Positions 16,935 through 26,517 of a DNA stretch of 64,000 nt are shown piece by piece. The position numbers and the translations under genes are program-made. A model generated the notes under the pieces. That model did not search any database. It saw nothing but the letters and a program-made list of their open reading frames with translations, and was not told where the DNA came from. Source of the stretch: Parapusillimonas sp013416435. GTDB taxonomy: Bacteria; Pseudomonadota; Gammaproteobacteria; Burkholderiales; Burkholderiaceae_B. The DNA lies in contig NZ_CP197474.1 in the NCBI RefSeq assembly GCF_052180245.1, positions 124,001-188,000 on the forward strand, given 5' to 3'. Each line of letters starts with the position of its first letter. The stretch's first letter is position 1.

Positions 16935-17787
16935 AACGACCATCCCAGCGCTCCACGGCGGTATCCCAGAATGCCGCGCAGTCGGGCACGGACAGCGCCT
17001 CGAAGCCCAAGGCCTGCCATGCCTTGTTCAGCGTCAGGACGGGATCGTGCAGATCCATCGCCGCCGCATGGTTCTGCTTGGACAGCTTGCGGCCCGTTTC
17101 GTCGCACAGCAGGGGAACGTGCATCGCTTCCGGATAGCGCAGCCCCAGCGCGCGCGCCAGGACCCGTTGCCGGGCGGTCGACTCCAGCAGGTCGGCGCCC
17201 CGGACGATGTGGGTGATGCCCTGATCCCCGTCGTCCACCACGACCACCAGTTGGTAGGCCCACAGGCCGTCGGCCCGCTTGATGATGAAGTCGCCGGTTT
17301 CGGCCAGTACGTCCTGTTCCTGCGGCCCATGCCAGCGATCCGTGTAGCGCTCCGTGCCCGGCTCCACCCGGAATCGCCAGGCACGGGTGCGCTTGCCCGG
17401 CGGCAGCCCGTGACGGCAGGTGCCGGGATAGGCGCCTTCGGGCGGAAGTTCCTGGCGGGTGCATGCGCAGCCGTAGACGCGGCCATTGGCAGCCAGGGCA
17501 TCGAAAGCCTGCTGGTAGAGCGCCAGCCGCTCGGACTGCCAGACCGGCGTGCCATCCCAGTGCATGCCCAAGGCCCGGAGCTGTTGCATGATGTAGCGAT
17601 CGGCTCCCGGCATCACGCGGGGCGTATCGATGTCTTCGATGCGCAGCAGCCATTCGCCATGATGCGCCCTGGCGTCCAGGTAGCTGGCCATGGCGGCCAG
17701 CAGCGAGCCGTTATGCAACGGGCCGCTTGGGCTGGGGGCAAAACGCCCCCGATATCGACCGGTACCGTTGGTTGCAGAAAGTGCCAT
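16909..17787 (-). CDS. gluQ: Glutamyl-Q tRNA(Asp) synthetase
   Basis: 292 residues, a truncated glutamyl-tRNA-synthetase paralogue without an anticodon-binding domain. It attaches glutamate to the queuosine of tRNA(Asp). The N-terminus RGRFAPSPSGPLHNGSLLAA carries the HIGH-type motif (HNGS) near residue 25. A zinc-binding region CACTRQELPP…Y…C lies near 107-125, and GRKLSKQNHA near 238 is the KMSKS counterpart. The last residues WGQTPDGV and the stop codon come from a copy of the 30-bp palindrome; GluQ proteins normally end in an unrelated sequence. It is 13 bp downstream of smg. Confidence 0.93.
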   Translation of the reverse strand: MALSATNGTGRYRGRFAPSPSGPLHNGSLLAAMASYLDARAHHGEWLLRIEDIDTPRVMPGADRYIMQQLRALGMHWDGTPVWQSERLALYQQAFDALAANGRVYGCACTRQELPPEGAYPGTCRHGLPPGKRTRAWRFRVEPGTERYTDRWHGPQEQDVLAETGDFIIKRADGLWAYQLVVVVDDGDQGITHIVRGADLLESTARQRVLARALGLRYPEAMHVPLLCDETGRKLSKQNHAAAMDLHDPVLTLNKAWQALGFEALSVPDCAAFWDTAVERWDGRWGQTPDGV

Positions 17788-17800
17788 GCGGCCTGCGCGT

Positions 17801-18262
17801 TCAGTGCGATAAGCGGGTATGATCGTCGGCCAGGAGCTCTTCGAAAACCAGATGATCGACCTCGGCTTCCTGGCTCCAGAGCACGATCAGCGCCATGATC
17901 TTGATCTTGGCGAGCGAAACCGGAGATTCGTTGGTAGCCTGGGCGCGTTCGATCAGGATTTCGCGCAGGGCGGGCGGAAGCACGCCGGAGTTTTCCAGGA
18001 AAGTGATGAACCCGATGGCCTGGGTGCCCAGATGCTGGTATTCATCGTTGGTGAAGATTCGGGTGCTGTGCCGCTGGGGATTATGCGCAAGCTGGCCGCA
18101 CTGCTCAGTGGATTGCGCCAGGCCATGGAGCCAGCCTAGCGCTTCGTCGATGTCTTCGTGCTCGAAGCCCACTGCGGCAAGCTTGTTCGCCAGTACGTCC
18201 GCCTCGGGACAGGCTTGCGGTGTATAGTAGGTTTCAAACAAATAAACCAATATATCGAACAT
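17801..18262 (-). CDS. smg: Smg family protein (DUF494)
   Basis: A 153-residue cytoplasmic protein beginning MFDILVYLFETYY and continuing with ADVLANKLAAVGFEHEDIDE and ALGWLHGL, characteristic of Smg/DUF494. The family is common in beta- and gammaproteobacteria next to dprA and a topoisomerase gene; its role is not established. Here gluQ follows closely on the same strand, and topB lies beyond the inserted plus-strand DUF2157 gene. dprA, the usual upstream neighbour, is missing from this place; a divergent PLP-enzyme gene stands there instead. Confidence 0.9.
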   Translation of the reverse strand: MFDILVYLFETYYTPQACPEADVLANKLAAVGFEHEDIDEALGWLHGLAQSTEQCGQLAHNPQRHSTRIFTNDEYQHLGTQAIGFITFLENSGVLPPALREILIERAQATNESPVSLAKIKIMALIVLWSQEAEVDHLVFEELLADDHTRLSH

Positions 18263-18445
18263 AGAGATGCGATTCCGGTTGCCGTTTGCAAAAGACAGAA
18301 TATTTAAAAAGCGTGACCGGTAAAGTTATTGACGACTTTACGCTGATTTACCACGAGGGGCAATTCAGCCTGTTGCTGCAAACACACGCTTGGGGTACCG
18401 TGCGGCCTGCGAGACCAACAGTTTAAACCGACTACGGAGACGGAG

Positions 18446-19606
18446 ATGGAAGCACTTACACTGGCGGATAAACACGAGGCGTCGGCCGATCTTTGCGTCC
18501 AGCCGATAGCCCGGGTGGGTGATCCCGTGTCCGCAGTCGATACTCCGGCGCTGATTCTCGACCTGGATGCCTTCGAAGACAACCTGCGCACCATGCAGGT
18601 GCTGGCGGAGCGCCATGGGGTCGAACTCCGTCCCCATGCGAAGGCGCACCGATGCCCCGAGATCTCGCTGCGCCAGCTGGCCTTGGGCGCCACAGGCATC
18701 TGCTGCCAGAAAGTAAGCGAAGTCATACCGTTCATCGCCGCCGGCATCCGCAACATTCATATCAGCAATGAAGTCGTCGGCGCGGAAAAGCTGGCGCTGC
18801 TGGCGCGCCTGGCCAAGCAGGCGCAAATCACCGTCTGCGTCGACGACGCCCGGGCCGCGCAAGATCTGTCGGACGCCATGCTGGCCGAGAAAGCCAGCGT
18901 AGGCGTGCTCGTCGAGGTCGACGTGGGCCAGAAACGCTGCGGCGTGCAGTCTTCCGAAGACCTGGTGGCGCTGGCCCAGCTGGTACAGCGCCTGCCTCAA
19001 ATCCGTTTCACCGGCATTCAGGCCTACCACGGCGGCTTGCAGCACAAGCGCAGCCTGGAACAGCGGCAAAAATCCTGGGACAAGGCCGTCAAGCTGATCC
19101 GGAAACACCTGCAGGCGCTCGAGCAAGCCGGCATTGCCTGCCCGGTTGTCACGGGCGGCGGCACCGGCACGGCCGCTTTCGATGTCAAGAGCGACGTCTT
19201 CACGGAAATCCAGGCCGGCACCTACGCTTTCATGGACACCGACTACGGCGGCATAGATTGGGACGACACCCTGGCTTTCCGCCACAGTCTCTTCCTGCTC
19301 GCCACCGTCATGAGCGCTCCTTCTCCTGACCGCGCCGTGCTGGACGTGGGCTTGAAGTCCACCACTGCCGAAAGCGGCATGCCGGGCCTGGTCGGCTACG
19401 AAGGCGTTCGCTGCGTGGCGGTGAACGACGAGCACAGCATGCTGTGCATCGATGAAGGGGCGCAAGGCCCCCGTCTCGGCGACAAGGTCCGCCTCATCCC
19501 AGGCCACTGCGACCCCACCTTCAACCTGCATGACTGCGTCGTCGCCGTGCGCGGCGACCGCGTAGAGGCCATCTGGCCCATCAGTGCCAGAGGCATGAGT
19601 CGCTAA
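18446..19606 (+). CDS. DSD1-family PLP enzyme (D-threonine / D-3-hydroxyaspartate aldolase-like)
   Basis: 386 residues with an N-terminal alanine-racemase-type barrel. DTPALILDLDAFEDNL opens the barrel, the PLP-binding Lys is Lys66 in RPHAKAHRCP, and VVTGGGTGTAAFD near 232 is the phosphate-binding loop. Near residue 350 the metal site reads PGHCDPTFNLHD. The H-x-D spacing is that of D-threonine aldolases, whereas D-serine dehydratases have H-x-C, so an aldolase acting on D-beta-hydroxy amino acids is favoured. It stands alone, divergent from smg, and ends at two copies of the 30-bp repeat. Confidence 0.82.
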   Translation: MEALTLADKHEASADLCVQPIARVGDPVSAVDTPALILDLDAFEDNLRTMQVLAERHGVELRPHAKAHRCPEISLRQLALGATGICCQKVSEVIPFIAAGIRNIHISNEVVGAEKLALLARLAKQAQITVCVDDARAAQDLSDAMLAEKASVGVLVEVDVGQKRCGVQSSEDLVALAQLVQRLPQIRFTGIQAYHGGLQHKRSLEQRQKSWDKAVKLIRKHLQALEQAGIACPVVTGGGTGTAAFDVKSDVFTEIQAGTYAFMDTDYGGIDWDDTLAFRHSLFLLATVMSAPSPDRAVLDVGLKSTTAESGMPGLVGYEGVRCVAVNDEHSMLCIDEGAQGPRLGDKVRLIPGHCDPTFNLHDCVVAVRGDRVEAIWPISARGMSR

Positions 19607-19621
19607 GAGGCAAGGGGTCAT

Positions 19622-19651
19622 GGGGTCAGACCCCGTACGGGGTCTGACCCC
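19622..19651. repeat. 30-bp palindromic repeat, centre GTAC
   Basis: Perfect copy 16 bp after the stop of the PLP-enzyme gene, in a convergent gap. Confidence 0.95.
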
Positions 19652-19671
19652 GCGCGCTTCATTGGATTTGG

Positions 19672-19701
19672 GGGGTCAGACCCCGTACGGGGTCTGACCC
19701 C
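19672..19701. repeat. 30-bp palindromic repeat, centre GTAC
   Basis: Perfect copy, 50 bp period from the previous one and 7 bp beyond the mccA stop codon. Confidence 0.95.
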
Positions 19702-19707
19702 GGCCCA

Positions 19708-21723
19708 TCAATCCAGCGCGAGCAGTTCCGCCCCGTCCCCGACCTGGTCGCCGACCGCGAAATACACTTCCTGCACGGTTCCGTCCTTTGGCGACTGTAT
19801 GGTGTGTTCCATCTTCATGGCCTCCATGACCAGCAATGCGTCGCCGGCTTTCACGGCGTCGCCGGCCTTGACCGCAATGGAGATGATCTTCCCGGGCATG
19901 GGAGCCGTCAGGCTGCCGCCGTGATCGCTGCTTTCGTCCACGGAATGCATAAGAGGATCGTGCTGCTCCAGCAGGGTCGGCACACCGCCCGCATACACAT
20001 GGACCTGCTCGCCGCGCACGATGACGGTTGCCCGTTCGTCGGCATCGCCCAGGCGGATGCGGACGAGGTACTGGCCGGCGCCTGTCGCCTCCGTCTGCCA
20101 TGCAAGCGGCAGCACGGTCTCGCCGCTTGAATAAGACCATTGTTCCGCAACGCGGCGCAGGACGACTTCACGTGCCTCGCCGCGGTCGAGCAGGGAGAAC
20201 GTCTTTTCGTAAACGCCGCTGACACGCCAGCCGTCCAGTGCATTCCACGGGTCGGCGCCGGCGACGCGTTGATGGGGTTCCGAGCTTTTTTCCCCTTGGC
20301 TGGCCAGAAGGGCTGCCATGGCCAGCGCGCATGCGGTGTCCGTGGCCGGCATGGGGAGCGGGAAGAGGCTGTCATGGCGCCGTTCGATCAGGCCGGTGTC
20401 GAGGTCTGCCTGGGCGAAGGCGTCGTCCAGCATGAGGCGGCGCAGGAAGGCGATGTTCGTCTGGACGCCGACGCATTGGAGTTCGCCCAGCGCTTGAGCC
20501 ATGCGGGCCCGCGCCTGTTCGCGGTCCTTGCCGCGCACGATAAGCTTGGCGATCATGGGATCGTAATAGGGGGTGATGGCGTCTCCTTCGCGCACGCCGC
20601 CGTCTATGCGCACGTCGCCATTGGCGAAGGCCACGTGGGGCGGAAGCCTGAGGACGTCGAGCCGGCCGATCGAGGGCAGGAAGCCGTTGTCCGGATTCTC
20701 GGCGTAGATGCGCGCTTCGATGGCATGCCCGGTAAAGCTCAGGTCGTCCTGGCGCACCGGCAGCGGTTCGCCGGCCGCGACGCGCAACTGCCATTCCACC
20801 AGGTCGTGGCCGGTGATCATCTCGGTGACGGGGTGTTCCACCTGCAGGCGGGTGTTCATTTCCATGAAGTAGAAGCGCCCGTCGGGCTCGGCGATGAACT
20901 CGACCGTGCCGGCGCCGACATAGTCGACGGCGCGCGCGGCGGCGACGGCGGCTTCGCCCATGGCGCGCCGGCGTTCCGGCGTCATGCCGGGGGCGGGCGC
21001 TTCTTCGATGACTTTCTGGTGGCGGCGCTGCACCGAGCAGTCGCGTTCGAACAGATAGACGCAATTGCCGTGGCTGTCGGCGAATACCTGGATCTCGATA
21101 TGGCGGGGTTTCTGCAGATAGCGCTCGATGAGCACCTTGTCGTCGCCGAAACTGCCGGCGGCTTCGCGCTTGCAGGATGCCAGGGCTTCCCGGAAGGCAT
21201 CGGCCGAGGCGACGATGCGCATGCCTTTTCCGCCGCCGCCCGCGCTCGCCTTGATGAGCACCGGATAGCCGATGAGATCGGCCTGCGCCTGGAGGAAATC
21301 GGGGTCCTGGTTTTCGCCGTGGTAGCCGGGCACCAGCGGCACGCCGGCCGCTTCCATCAGGGATTTCGCGGCCGATTTGCTGCCCATGGCCGCAATGGCG
21401 CTGGCTGGCGGGCCCACGAAGACGATGCCCGCATCGGCGCAGGCCTGGGCAAAGGCTTCGTTTTCCGACAAAAAGCCATAGCCGGGATGCACCGCTTGCG
21501 CGCCGGCGGCCTTGGCGGCTTCGAGTATGGCCGGACCGCGCAGATAGCTGTTGCGCGGCTCGGGCCCGCCGATGGGAATGGCGGCGTCGCAGGCGGCGAC
21601 GTGGCGCGCGTTGGCGTCGGCTTCGGAATAGACGGCGATGGTGCGCAGGCCCAGGCGCTGTGCGGTGGCGGCCACGCGGCATGCGATCTCGCCGCGGTTC
21701 GCGATCAGTAGGGTGTTGAACAC
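19708..21723 (-). CDS. mccA: 3-Methylcrotonyl-CoA carboxylase alpha subunit (biotin carboxylase + biotin carrier)
   Basis: 671 residues. The biotin-carboxylase part starts MFNTLLIANRGEIACRVAAT and contains the ATP-grasp loop ASAGGGGKGMRIV and HIEIQVFADSHGN. A middle linker domain follows. The C-terminal biotinyl domain has VMEAMKMEH with the biotinylated Lys at 637. Together with MccB it carboxylates 3-methylcrotonyl-CoA in leucine breakdown. The assignment to methylcrotonyl-CoA rather than propionyl-CoA rests on the adjacent mccB and the ivd gene in the same operon. It is the last gene of that operon. Confidence 0.92.
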   Translation of the reverse strand: MFNTLLIANRGEIACRVAATAQRLGLRTIAVYSEADANARHVAACDAAIPIGGPEPRNSYLRGPAILEAAKAAGAQAVHPGYGFLSENEAFAQACADAGIVFVGPPASAIAAMGSKSAAKSLMEAAGVPLVPGYHGENQDPDFLQAQADLIGYPVLIKASAGGGGKGMRIVASADAFREALASCKREAAGSFGDDKVLIERYLQKPRHIEIQVFADSHGNCVYLFERDCSVQRRHQKVIEEAPAPGMTPERRRAMGEAAVAAARAVDYVGAGTVEFIAEPDGRFYFMEMNTRLQVEHPVTEMITGHDLVEWQLRVAAGEPLPVRQDDLSFTGHAIEARIYAENPDNGFLPSIGRLDVLRLPPHVAFANGDVRIDGGVREGDAITPYYDPMIAKLIVRGKDREQARARMAQALGELQCVGVQTNIAFLRRLMLDDAFAQADLDTGLIERRHDSLFPLPMPATDTACALAMAALLASQGEKSSEPHQRVAGADPWNALDGWRVSGVYEKTFSLLDRGEAREVVLRRVAEQWSYSSGETVLPLAWQTEATGAGQYLVRIRLGDADERATVIVRGEQVHVYAGGVPTLLEQHDPLMHSVDESSDHGGSLTAPMPGKIISIAVKAGDAVKAGDALLVMEAMKMEHTIQSPKDGTVQEVYFAVGDQVGDGAELLALD

Positions 21724-21736
21724 GACGACTCCTTGA

Positions 21737-23344
21737 TTACATGCGGAACACGCCGAATCGCGTGTCTTCGATGGGGGCGTTCAGCGCGGCGGAAAGGCTC
21801 AGCGCCAGGACCCGTCGGGTGTCGGCTGGCATGATGATGCCGTCGTCCCACAACCTGGCCGTGGCGTAGTAGGGATGGCCTTCCTTTTCGTATTGGTCCC
21901 GTATGGGGGCTTTGAAGGCTTCTTCTTCCTGGGCGGACCAGGCGCCGCCCTTGGCTTCGATGCCGTCGCGGCGCACCGTGGCCAGCACGCTGGCGGCCTG
22001 CTCTCCGCCCATGACCGAGATGCGGGCGTTGGGCCAAAGGAAAAGCAGGCGGGGGCCGAAGGCGCGGCCGCACATGCCGTAGTTGCCGGCGCCGAAGGAG
22101 CCGCCGATGAGGACGGTGAACTTGGGCACGGCGGCGGTCGACACGGCGGTGACCATCTTGGCGCCGTGCCGGGCGATGCCTTCGTTTTCGTATTTGCGGC
22201 CCACCATGAAGCCGGTGATGTTCTGCAGGAACACAAGGGGAATCTTGCGCTGGCAGCAGAGCTCGATGAAATGCGTGCCTTTCTGGGCAGCCTCGGAAAA
22301 CAGGATGCCGTTGTTGGCGATGATGCCCACGGGCATGCCGTGGATGTGCGCGAATCCGGTGACCAGGGTCGTGCCGAAGCGCGCCTTGAACTCATCGAAC
22401 TCGGAGCCGTCCACGATGCGGGCGATGACTTCGCGCACGTCATAGGGCTTGCGCGTGTCCGACGGAATGATGCCATTCAGCTCGCGCGGGTCGTACAGCG
22501 GCTCGGCATGGGCGCGGCGACGGAGTTGCCCGGGCTTGCGGTGATTGAGCCGCGCCACGGCGCCGCGCGCCAGGTAGAGCGCATGCAGATCGTTGTTGGC
22601 CAGGTGGTCGGCCACGCCCGACAGCCGCGTATGGACGTCGCCGCCGCCCAGGTCCTCGGAACTGACTTCCTCGCCCGTGGCGGCCTTGACCAGCGGCGGG
22701 CCGCCCAGGAAGATGGTGCCCTGGTTCTTGACGATGATGGACTCGTCGCTCATGGCGGGCACATAGGCGCCCCCCGCCGTGCACGAACCCATCACCACGG
22801 CGATCTGGGCGATGCCCTGGGCCGACATGTTGGCCTGGTTGTAGAAGATGCGGCCGAAATGCTCGCGGTCGGGAAAGACTTCATCCTGGTTGGGCAGGTT
22901 GGCGCCGCCCGAGTCCACCAGGTAGATGCAGGGCAGGCGATTCTGCTGCGCGATCTCCTGCGCCCGCAGGTGTTTCTTGACGGTAAGCGGGTAGTAGGTG
23001 CCGCCTTTGACGGTGGCGTCGTTGCAGACGATCATGCATTCCACGCCGGCGACCCGGCCTATGCCGGTGATGATGCCGGCGCCGGGCGCCTCGTTTCCAT
23101 AGACGTCGTGGGCCGCCATGGGAGACAGTTCCAGGAAGGGCGTGCCCGGGTCGAGCAGCCGTTCGACCCGCTCGCGTGGCAGGAGTTTGCCGCGCGCCAC
23201 GTGCCGGGCGCGCGATGCCTCGTTGCCGCCTTTGGCGGTTTGTGTGAGCTTTTCCAGCAGGTCGTCAAGCTGCGCCTGCATGGCGCGGGCGTTGTCGATG
23301 AAAGCCTGCGACCTCGGATTGATCCGGGATTCGATGACGGGCAT
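21737..23344 (-). CDS. mccB: 3-Methylcrotonyl-CoA carboxylase beta subunit (carboxyltransferase)
   Basis: 535 residues of the acyl-CoA carboxyltransferase family. MccB-like features are LLPRERVERLLDPGTPFLELS, CMIVCNDATVKGGTYYPLTV, CIYLVDSGGANLPNQDEVFPD, and VMGSCTAGGAYVPAMSDESI in the first half. IPLVFLQNITGFMVGRKYEN and GNYGMCGRAFGPRLLFLWPN follow in the second. These are diagnostic for methylcrotonyl-CoA rather than propionyl-CoA carboxylases. It is separated by 13 bp from mccA and follows the thiolase gene by 128 bp on the same strand. Confidence 0.94.
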   Translation of the reverse strand: MPVIESRINPRSQAFIDNARAMQAQLDDLLEKLTQTAKGGNEASRARHVARGKLLPRERVERLLDPGTPFLELSPMAAHDVYGNEAPGAGIITGIGRVAGVECMIVCNDATVKGGTYYPLTVKKHLRAQEIAQQNRLPCIYLVDSGGANLPNQDEVFPDREHFGRIFYNQANMSAQGIAQIAVVMGSCTAGGAYVPAMSDESIIVKNQGTIFLGGPPLVKAATGEEVSSEDLGGGDVHTRLSGVADHLANNDLHALYLARGAVARLNHRKPGQLRRRAHAEPLYDPRELNGIIPSDTRKPYDVREVIARIVDGSEFDEFKARFGTTLVTGFAHIHGMPVGIIANNGILFSEAAQKGTHFIELCCQRKIPLVFLQNITGFMVGRKYENEGIARHGAKMVTAVSTAAVPKFTVLIGGSFGAGNYGMCGRAFGPRLLFLWPNARISVMGGEQAASVLATVRRDGIEAKGGAWSAQEEEAFKAPIRDQYEKEGHPYYATARLWDDGIIMPADTRRVLALSLSAALNAPIEDTRFGVFRM

Positions 23345-23472
23345 TACTCTTCCTGGAAGCGGATGCGCTGTCTGGCGGGTGTGCTGCTTGCTTCACCAAG
23401 CAGCACACGAGTCAGCACAAGTGGTTGAAGAAAGGGCGCCCGATCGATATGCGGCGCCCGTACAAGAACGTG

Positions 23473-24654
23473 TCAGGCCATTTCGATGGCAAGGGCCACG
23501 GCCTCGCCGCCGCCGATGCACAAGGACGCGATGCCGCGCTTGCCGCCCGTCTTGCGCAGCGCGCCGACCAGCGTGGTCAGCAGGCGGGCGCCCGATGCGC
23601 CGATGGGATGGCCCAGCGCCGTGGCGCCGCCATGCACGTTGACCTTCTCGTGCGGCAAGTCGAGCTCGGTCATGGCCGCCATCGTCACCACCGCGAAGGC
23701 TTCGTTGATTTCGTACAGGTCGACGTCCGAGGCGTTCCAGCCGGTCTTGGCCAGCAGGTTCTGGATGGCGCCCACGGGAGCCGTGGTGAACCATTCGGGT
23801 TCCTGCGAATGCTGGCTATGCGCGACGATGCGGGCAAGCGGCGTGGCGCCCAGTTTCTTGGCGGTCGATTCGCGCATCAGCACCATGGCGGCGGCGCCGT
23901 CGGAAATCGAAGACGCGTTGGCGGCCGTGACGGTTCCGTCCTTCTTGAAGGCGGGCTTCAGCGTGGGGATTTTCTCGGGCATGGCCTTGGTGGGGCCTTC
24001 GTCCGTGTCGATGACCACGTCGCCCTTGCGGCCCGGGATCGTGACCGGGACGATTTCCCATTTGAAGCTGCCGTCTTCGGTCGCGGCACGGGCGCGGCGC
24101 AGCGATTCCAGCGCGAAGGCGTCTTGCTGGTCGCGGGCGAAGCTGTATTTGGCGGCGCAGTCTTCCGCGAACACGCCCATTGCCGTGCCGCGCTGGTAAG
24201 CGTCTTCGAGGCCGTCCAGCGCCATGTGGTCGTATACGGTGGAATGGCCGTAGCGGTAGCCCTGGCGGCCGCGCAACAGCAGGTAGGGCGCATTGCTCAT
24301 GCTTTCCTGCCCGCCCGCCACGATGACGTCGGCGCTGCCGGCCATCAGCAGGTCGTGTGCGAACATCGCGGCTTTTAGGCCCGAGCCGCAGACCTTGTGT
24401 ATGGTCGTGCAAGCCACTTGCCGGGGCAGGCCGGCCCCCAGCGCCGCCTGGCGGGCGGGCGCCTGGCCCTGTCCCGCTTGCAGGACGTTGCCCATGATGA
24501 CTTCGTTGACCGCCTCGCCGGAGATCCCGGCGCGCTCGACGGCGGCTTTGATGGCGATCGCGCCCAGCTCGTGCGCGGCCAGCCCGGACAGGCTGCCCAT
24601 CATGCCTCCCATGGGAGTGCGGGCGGCGGAAACGAGGACAATAGGATCGGACAT
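23473..24654 (-). CDS. Acetyl-CoA C-acetyltransferase (thiolase)
   Basis: 393 residues, a complete degradative/biosynthetic-type thiolase. The nucleophilic Cys is Cys89 in HKVCGSGLKA. The second active-site region is VNVHGGATALGHPIGASGA, and the proton-donor Cys lies in ASLCIGGGEA near the C-terminus. It would interconvert acetoacetyl-CoA and two acetyl-CoA, the last step once leucine carbon has been released as acetoacetate. Position between aceK and mccB supports that role. No hydroxymethylglutaryl-CoA lyase or methylglutaconyl-CoA hydratase gene is in this operon, so those steps must be encoded elsewhere. Confidence 0.92.
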   Translation of the reverse strand: MSDPIVLVSAARTPMGGMMGSLSGLAAHELGAIAIKAAVERAGISGEAVNEVIMGNVLQAGQGQAPARQAALGAGLPRQVACTTIHKVCGSGLKAAMFAHDLLMAGSADVIVAGGQESMSNAPYLLLRGRQGYRYGHSTVYDHMALDGLEDAYQRGTAMGVFAEDCAAKYSFARDQQDAFALESLRRARAATEDGSFKWEIVPVTIPGRKGDVVIDTDEGPTKAMPEKIPTLKPAFKKDGTVTAANASSISDGAAAMVLMRESTAKKLGATPLARIVAHSQHSQEPEWFTTAPVGAIQNLLAKTGWNASDVDLYEINEAFAVVTMAAMTELDLPHEKVNVHGGATALGHPIGASGARLLTTLVGALRKTGGKRGIASLCIGGGEAVALAIEMA

Positions 24655-24669
24655 GATAGGCTCCTGTAG

Positions 24670-26517
24670 CTAATGAGACTGCGGCGCCGGTGTGTTGATG
24701 TGCAGGCGCCGGTCGTTTTCATAGGGAAAGATATCTTCGATACGGCCTTGTGCCGCGCGGTCGCGGCAGGCTTGCCACCAGTCCGCATCGAGCAGCTCGG
24801 CATGATATTTCAGGAAGGCGGCCCGCACGCGCGGGTCGCCCAGCAGAAATACGCGAAACTCTTCTGGGAATACGTCGTTCGGGCCGACCGGGTACCACGG
24901 CTCGTTCGACATTTCGGCTTCCGGATTGGGCGCGGGTGGAATACGCCGGAACTGCATTTCCGTCATCCGCTGGATTTCGTCGTAGTCATAGAATACAACG
25001 CGGCCCAGGCGCGTGACGCCAAAATTCTTGTACAGCATGTCGCCGGGGAAGATATTCGCCGCCGCCAGTTCGCGGATGGCATTGCCGTACTGCTTCACGG
25101 CGGACTCCAGCACGGCGTCGGAAGCATGGGCGAGATAGATGTTCAGCGGCGTCATGCGGCGCTCGATATACACATGGCGCAACACGATGGCCTCGTCCTG
25201 TTCTTCGATCAGGCTGGGAACCTGCTCGCGCAGCGCGGCAAGCAAGGCGTCCGAGAATCGCGCGCGGGGCAGCGCCACCTGCGAATATTCCCAGGTGTCG
25301 GCCATGCGCCCGACCCGGTCGTGCTTCTTGACCATCTGGTATTTGCGGCGCACGGTCGCGTGATCCATGCCGTCCTTGGCGATGCGGTCGCGTATGAGCT
25401 TGAAGACGTAGGGATACGAGGGCAGCGTGAACACTGTCATCACCAGCCCCTGGATGCCCGGCGCCATCTCGAAGTCATCGTGCGAATGCGCAAGATGATG
25501 CAGGAAGTCGCGATAGAAAAGCGTCTTGCCCTGTTTCTGAAGTCCGATGGCGCTGTAGAGCTCTGCCTTGGGCTTGCGCGGCAGCAGGCTGGACAGGAAA
25601 CCGACATAGGCGGCCGGTGTTTCCATGTCGACCAGGAAATAAGCGCGGGCGAAACTGAACAGGGTGCTCAGGTCGTCCGGCGTATGCAGCAATGCATCGA
25701 GCTGGATATGTCCCGACGGCGTGCGCAGCAGCGCGATCGCGAAGGGATGGGTGGCGCCCTGGTTGATCAGGCGGCCCACCGCGTAAGCGCCTTTGTTCCG
25801 GAAGAACAGCGAGTTCAGGACGTGGATCTGGCAATCGGCGGCAATGCGCCGGCCCGCGCCGCGCGGCAGGGCCGAGCGCAGCCGCCGCAAGGCCAGCCGC
25901 GCGAGCTTGCGGGCATCGGCGGGCAGGTCCAGGAACGGCGCCGCCAGTCCGAAGTCGGCGATCATCCGGATCAGGGACGCTTCCAGGCCTTCGCGGCTGG
26001 GGTAGTACACACGGTACGAGGGCAGCTTGCTGTCCAGGTATTCCGTTGCCACCGCGGGCCGCACGAACAGGAAGTCATTGTGGAAATAGTCGCGATGCAA
26101 TACGCGGCAGGACACGGAGTTGAAAAAAGTCTCGGCGCACTCGGGTTGCCTGTGACCCGACAGCAATGAGACGAAGTCGCTCTTGACGTCTTGCCAGAAG
26201 GCGATCTGCCCGGGATTCAGGCCATGGCCGGGCTCGGGGCTCAAGGGATGGGAAATTTCGCTGCCCTTGAGCGCCGTGCCCAGCAGGGCCGTGCATTCCC
26301 GGACCCGTGTATCGTAATATTCGATGCGCTCGCTGGAGAGCTGCTGTATGCCGCGCCAGTTGCCGGATTCGAACAGTGCCTTGGCGCGCTGCGCGCCATA
26401 GCGGAACAAGGCATAGTGCCGATTGAAGCCATCAAGCAAAGCCTGGGCCACGGCCCGCGGTTGCGGGTTGCGGCGCCCGATGGGCTCGATGCGTTGATGG
26501 TCTGCGGCGAAGTTCAT
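24670..26517 (-). CDS. aceK: Isocitrate dehydrogenase kinase/phosphatase
   Basis: 615 residues, slightly longer than typical AceK. The kinase/phosphatase region contains APGIQGLVMTVFTLPSYPYV with the ATP-binding segment, FKLIRDRIAKDG, and DRVGRMADTWEYSQVALPR. DMLYKNFGVTRLGRVVFYDYDEI also follows the family. AceK switches isocitrate dehydrogenase off by phosphorylation, sending isocitrate into the glyoxylate bypass. Its start overlaps the ivd stop by four bases, so it is translated from the leucine-degradation mRNA. That links acetyl-CoA-yielding leucine breakdown with control of the glyoxylate shunt. aceA/aceB are not in the window. Confidence 0.94.
   Translation of the reverse strand: MNFAADHQRIEPIGRRNPQPRAVAQALLDGFNRHYALFRYGAQRAKALFESGNWRGIQQLSSERIEYYDTRVRECTALLGTALKGSEISHPLSPEPGHGLNPGQIAFWQDVKSDFVSLLSGHRQPECAETFFNSVSCRVLHRDYFHNDFLFVRPAVATEYLDSKLPSYRVYYPSREGLEASLIRMIADFGLAAPFLDLPADARKLARLALRRLRSALPRGAGRRIAADCQIHVLNSLFFRNKGAYAVGRLINQGATHPFAIALLRTPSGHIQLDALLHTPDDLSTLFSFARAYFLVDMETPAAYVGFLSSLLPRKPKAELYSAIGLQKQGKTLFYRDFLHHLAHSHDDFEMAPGIQGLVMTVFTLPSYPYVFKLIRDRIAKDGMDHATVRRKYQMVKKHDRVGRMADTWEYSQVALPRARFSDALLAALREQVPSLIEEQDEAIVLRHVYIERRMTPLNIYLAHASDAVLESAVKQYGNAIRELAAANIFPGDMLYKNFGVTRLGRVVFYDYDEIQRMTEMQFRRIPPAPNPEAEMSNEPWYPVGPNDVFPEEFRVFLLGDPRVRAAFLKYHAELLDADWWQACRDRAAQGRIEDIFPYENDRRLHINTPAPQSH

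Noticed and set aside
18320..18341. GTAAAGT…ACTTTAC inverted repeat upstream of the PLP-enzyme gene as an operator
   Set aside because: Arms of only seven bases with an eight-base loop, and no regulator or second copy nearby to support it.
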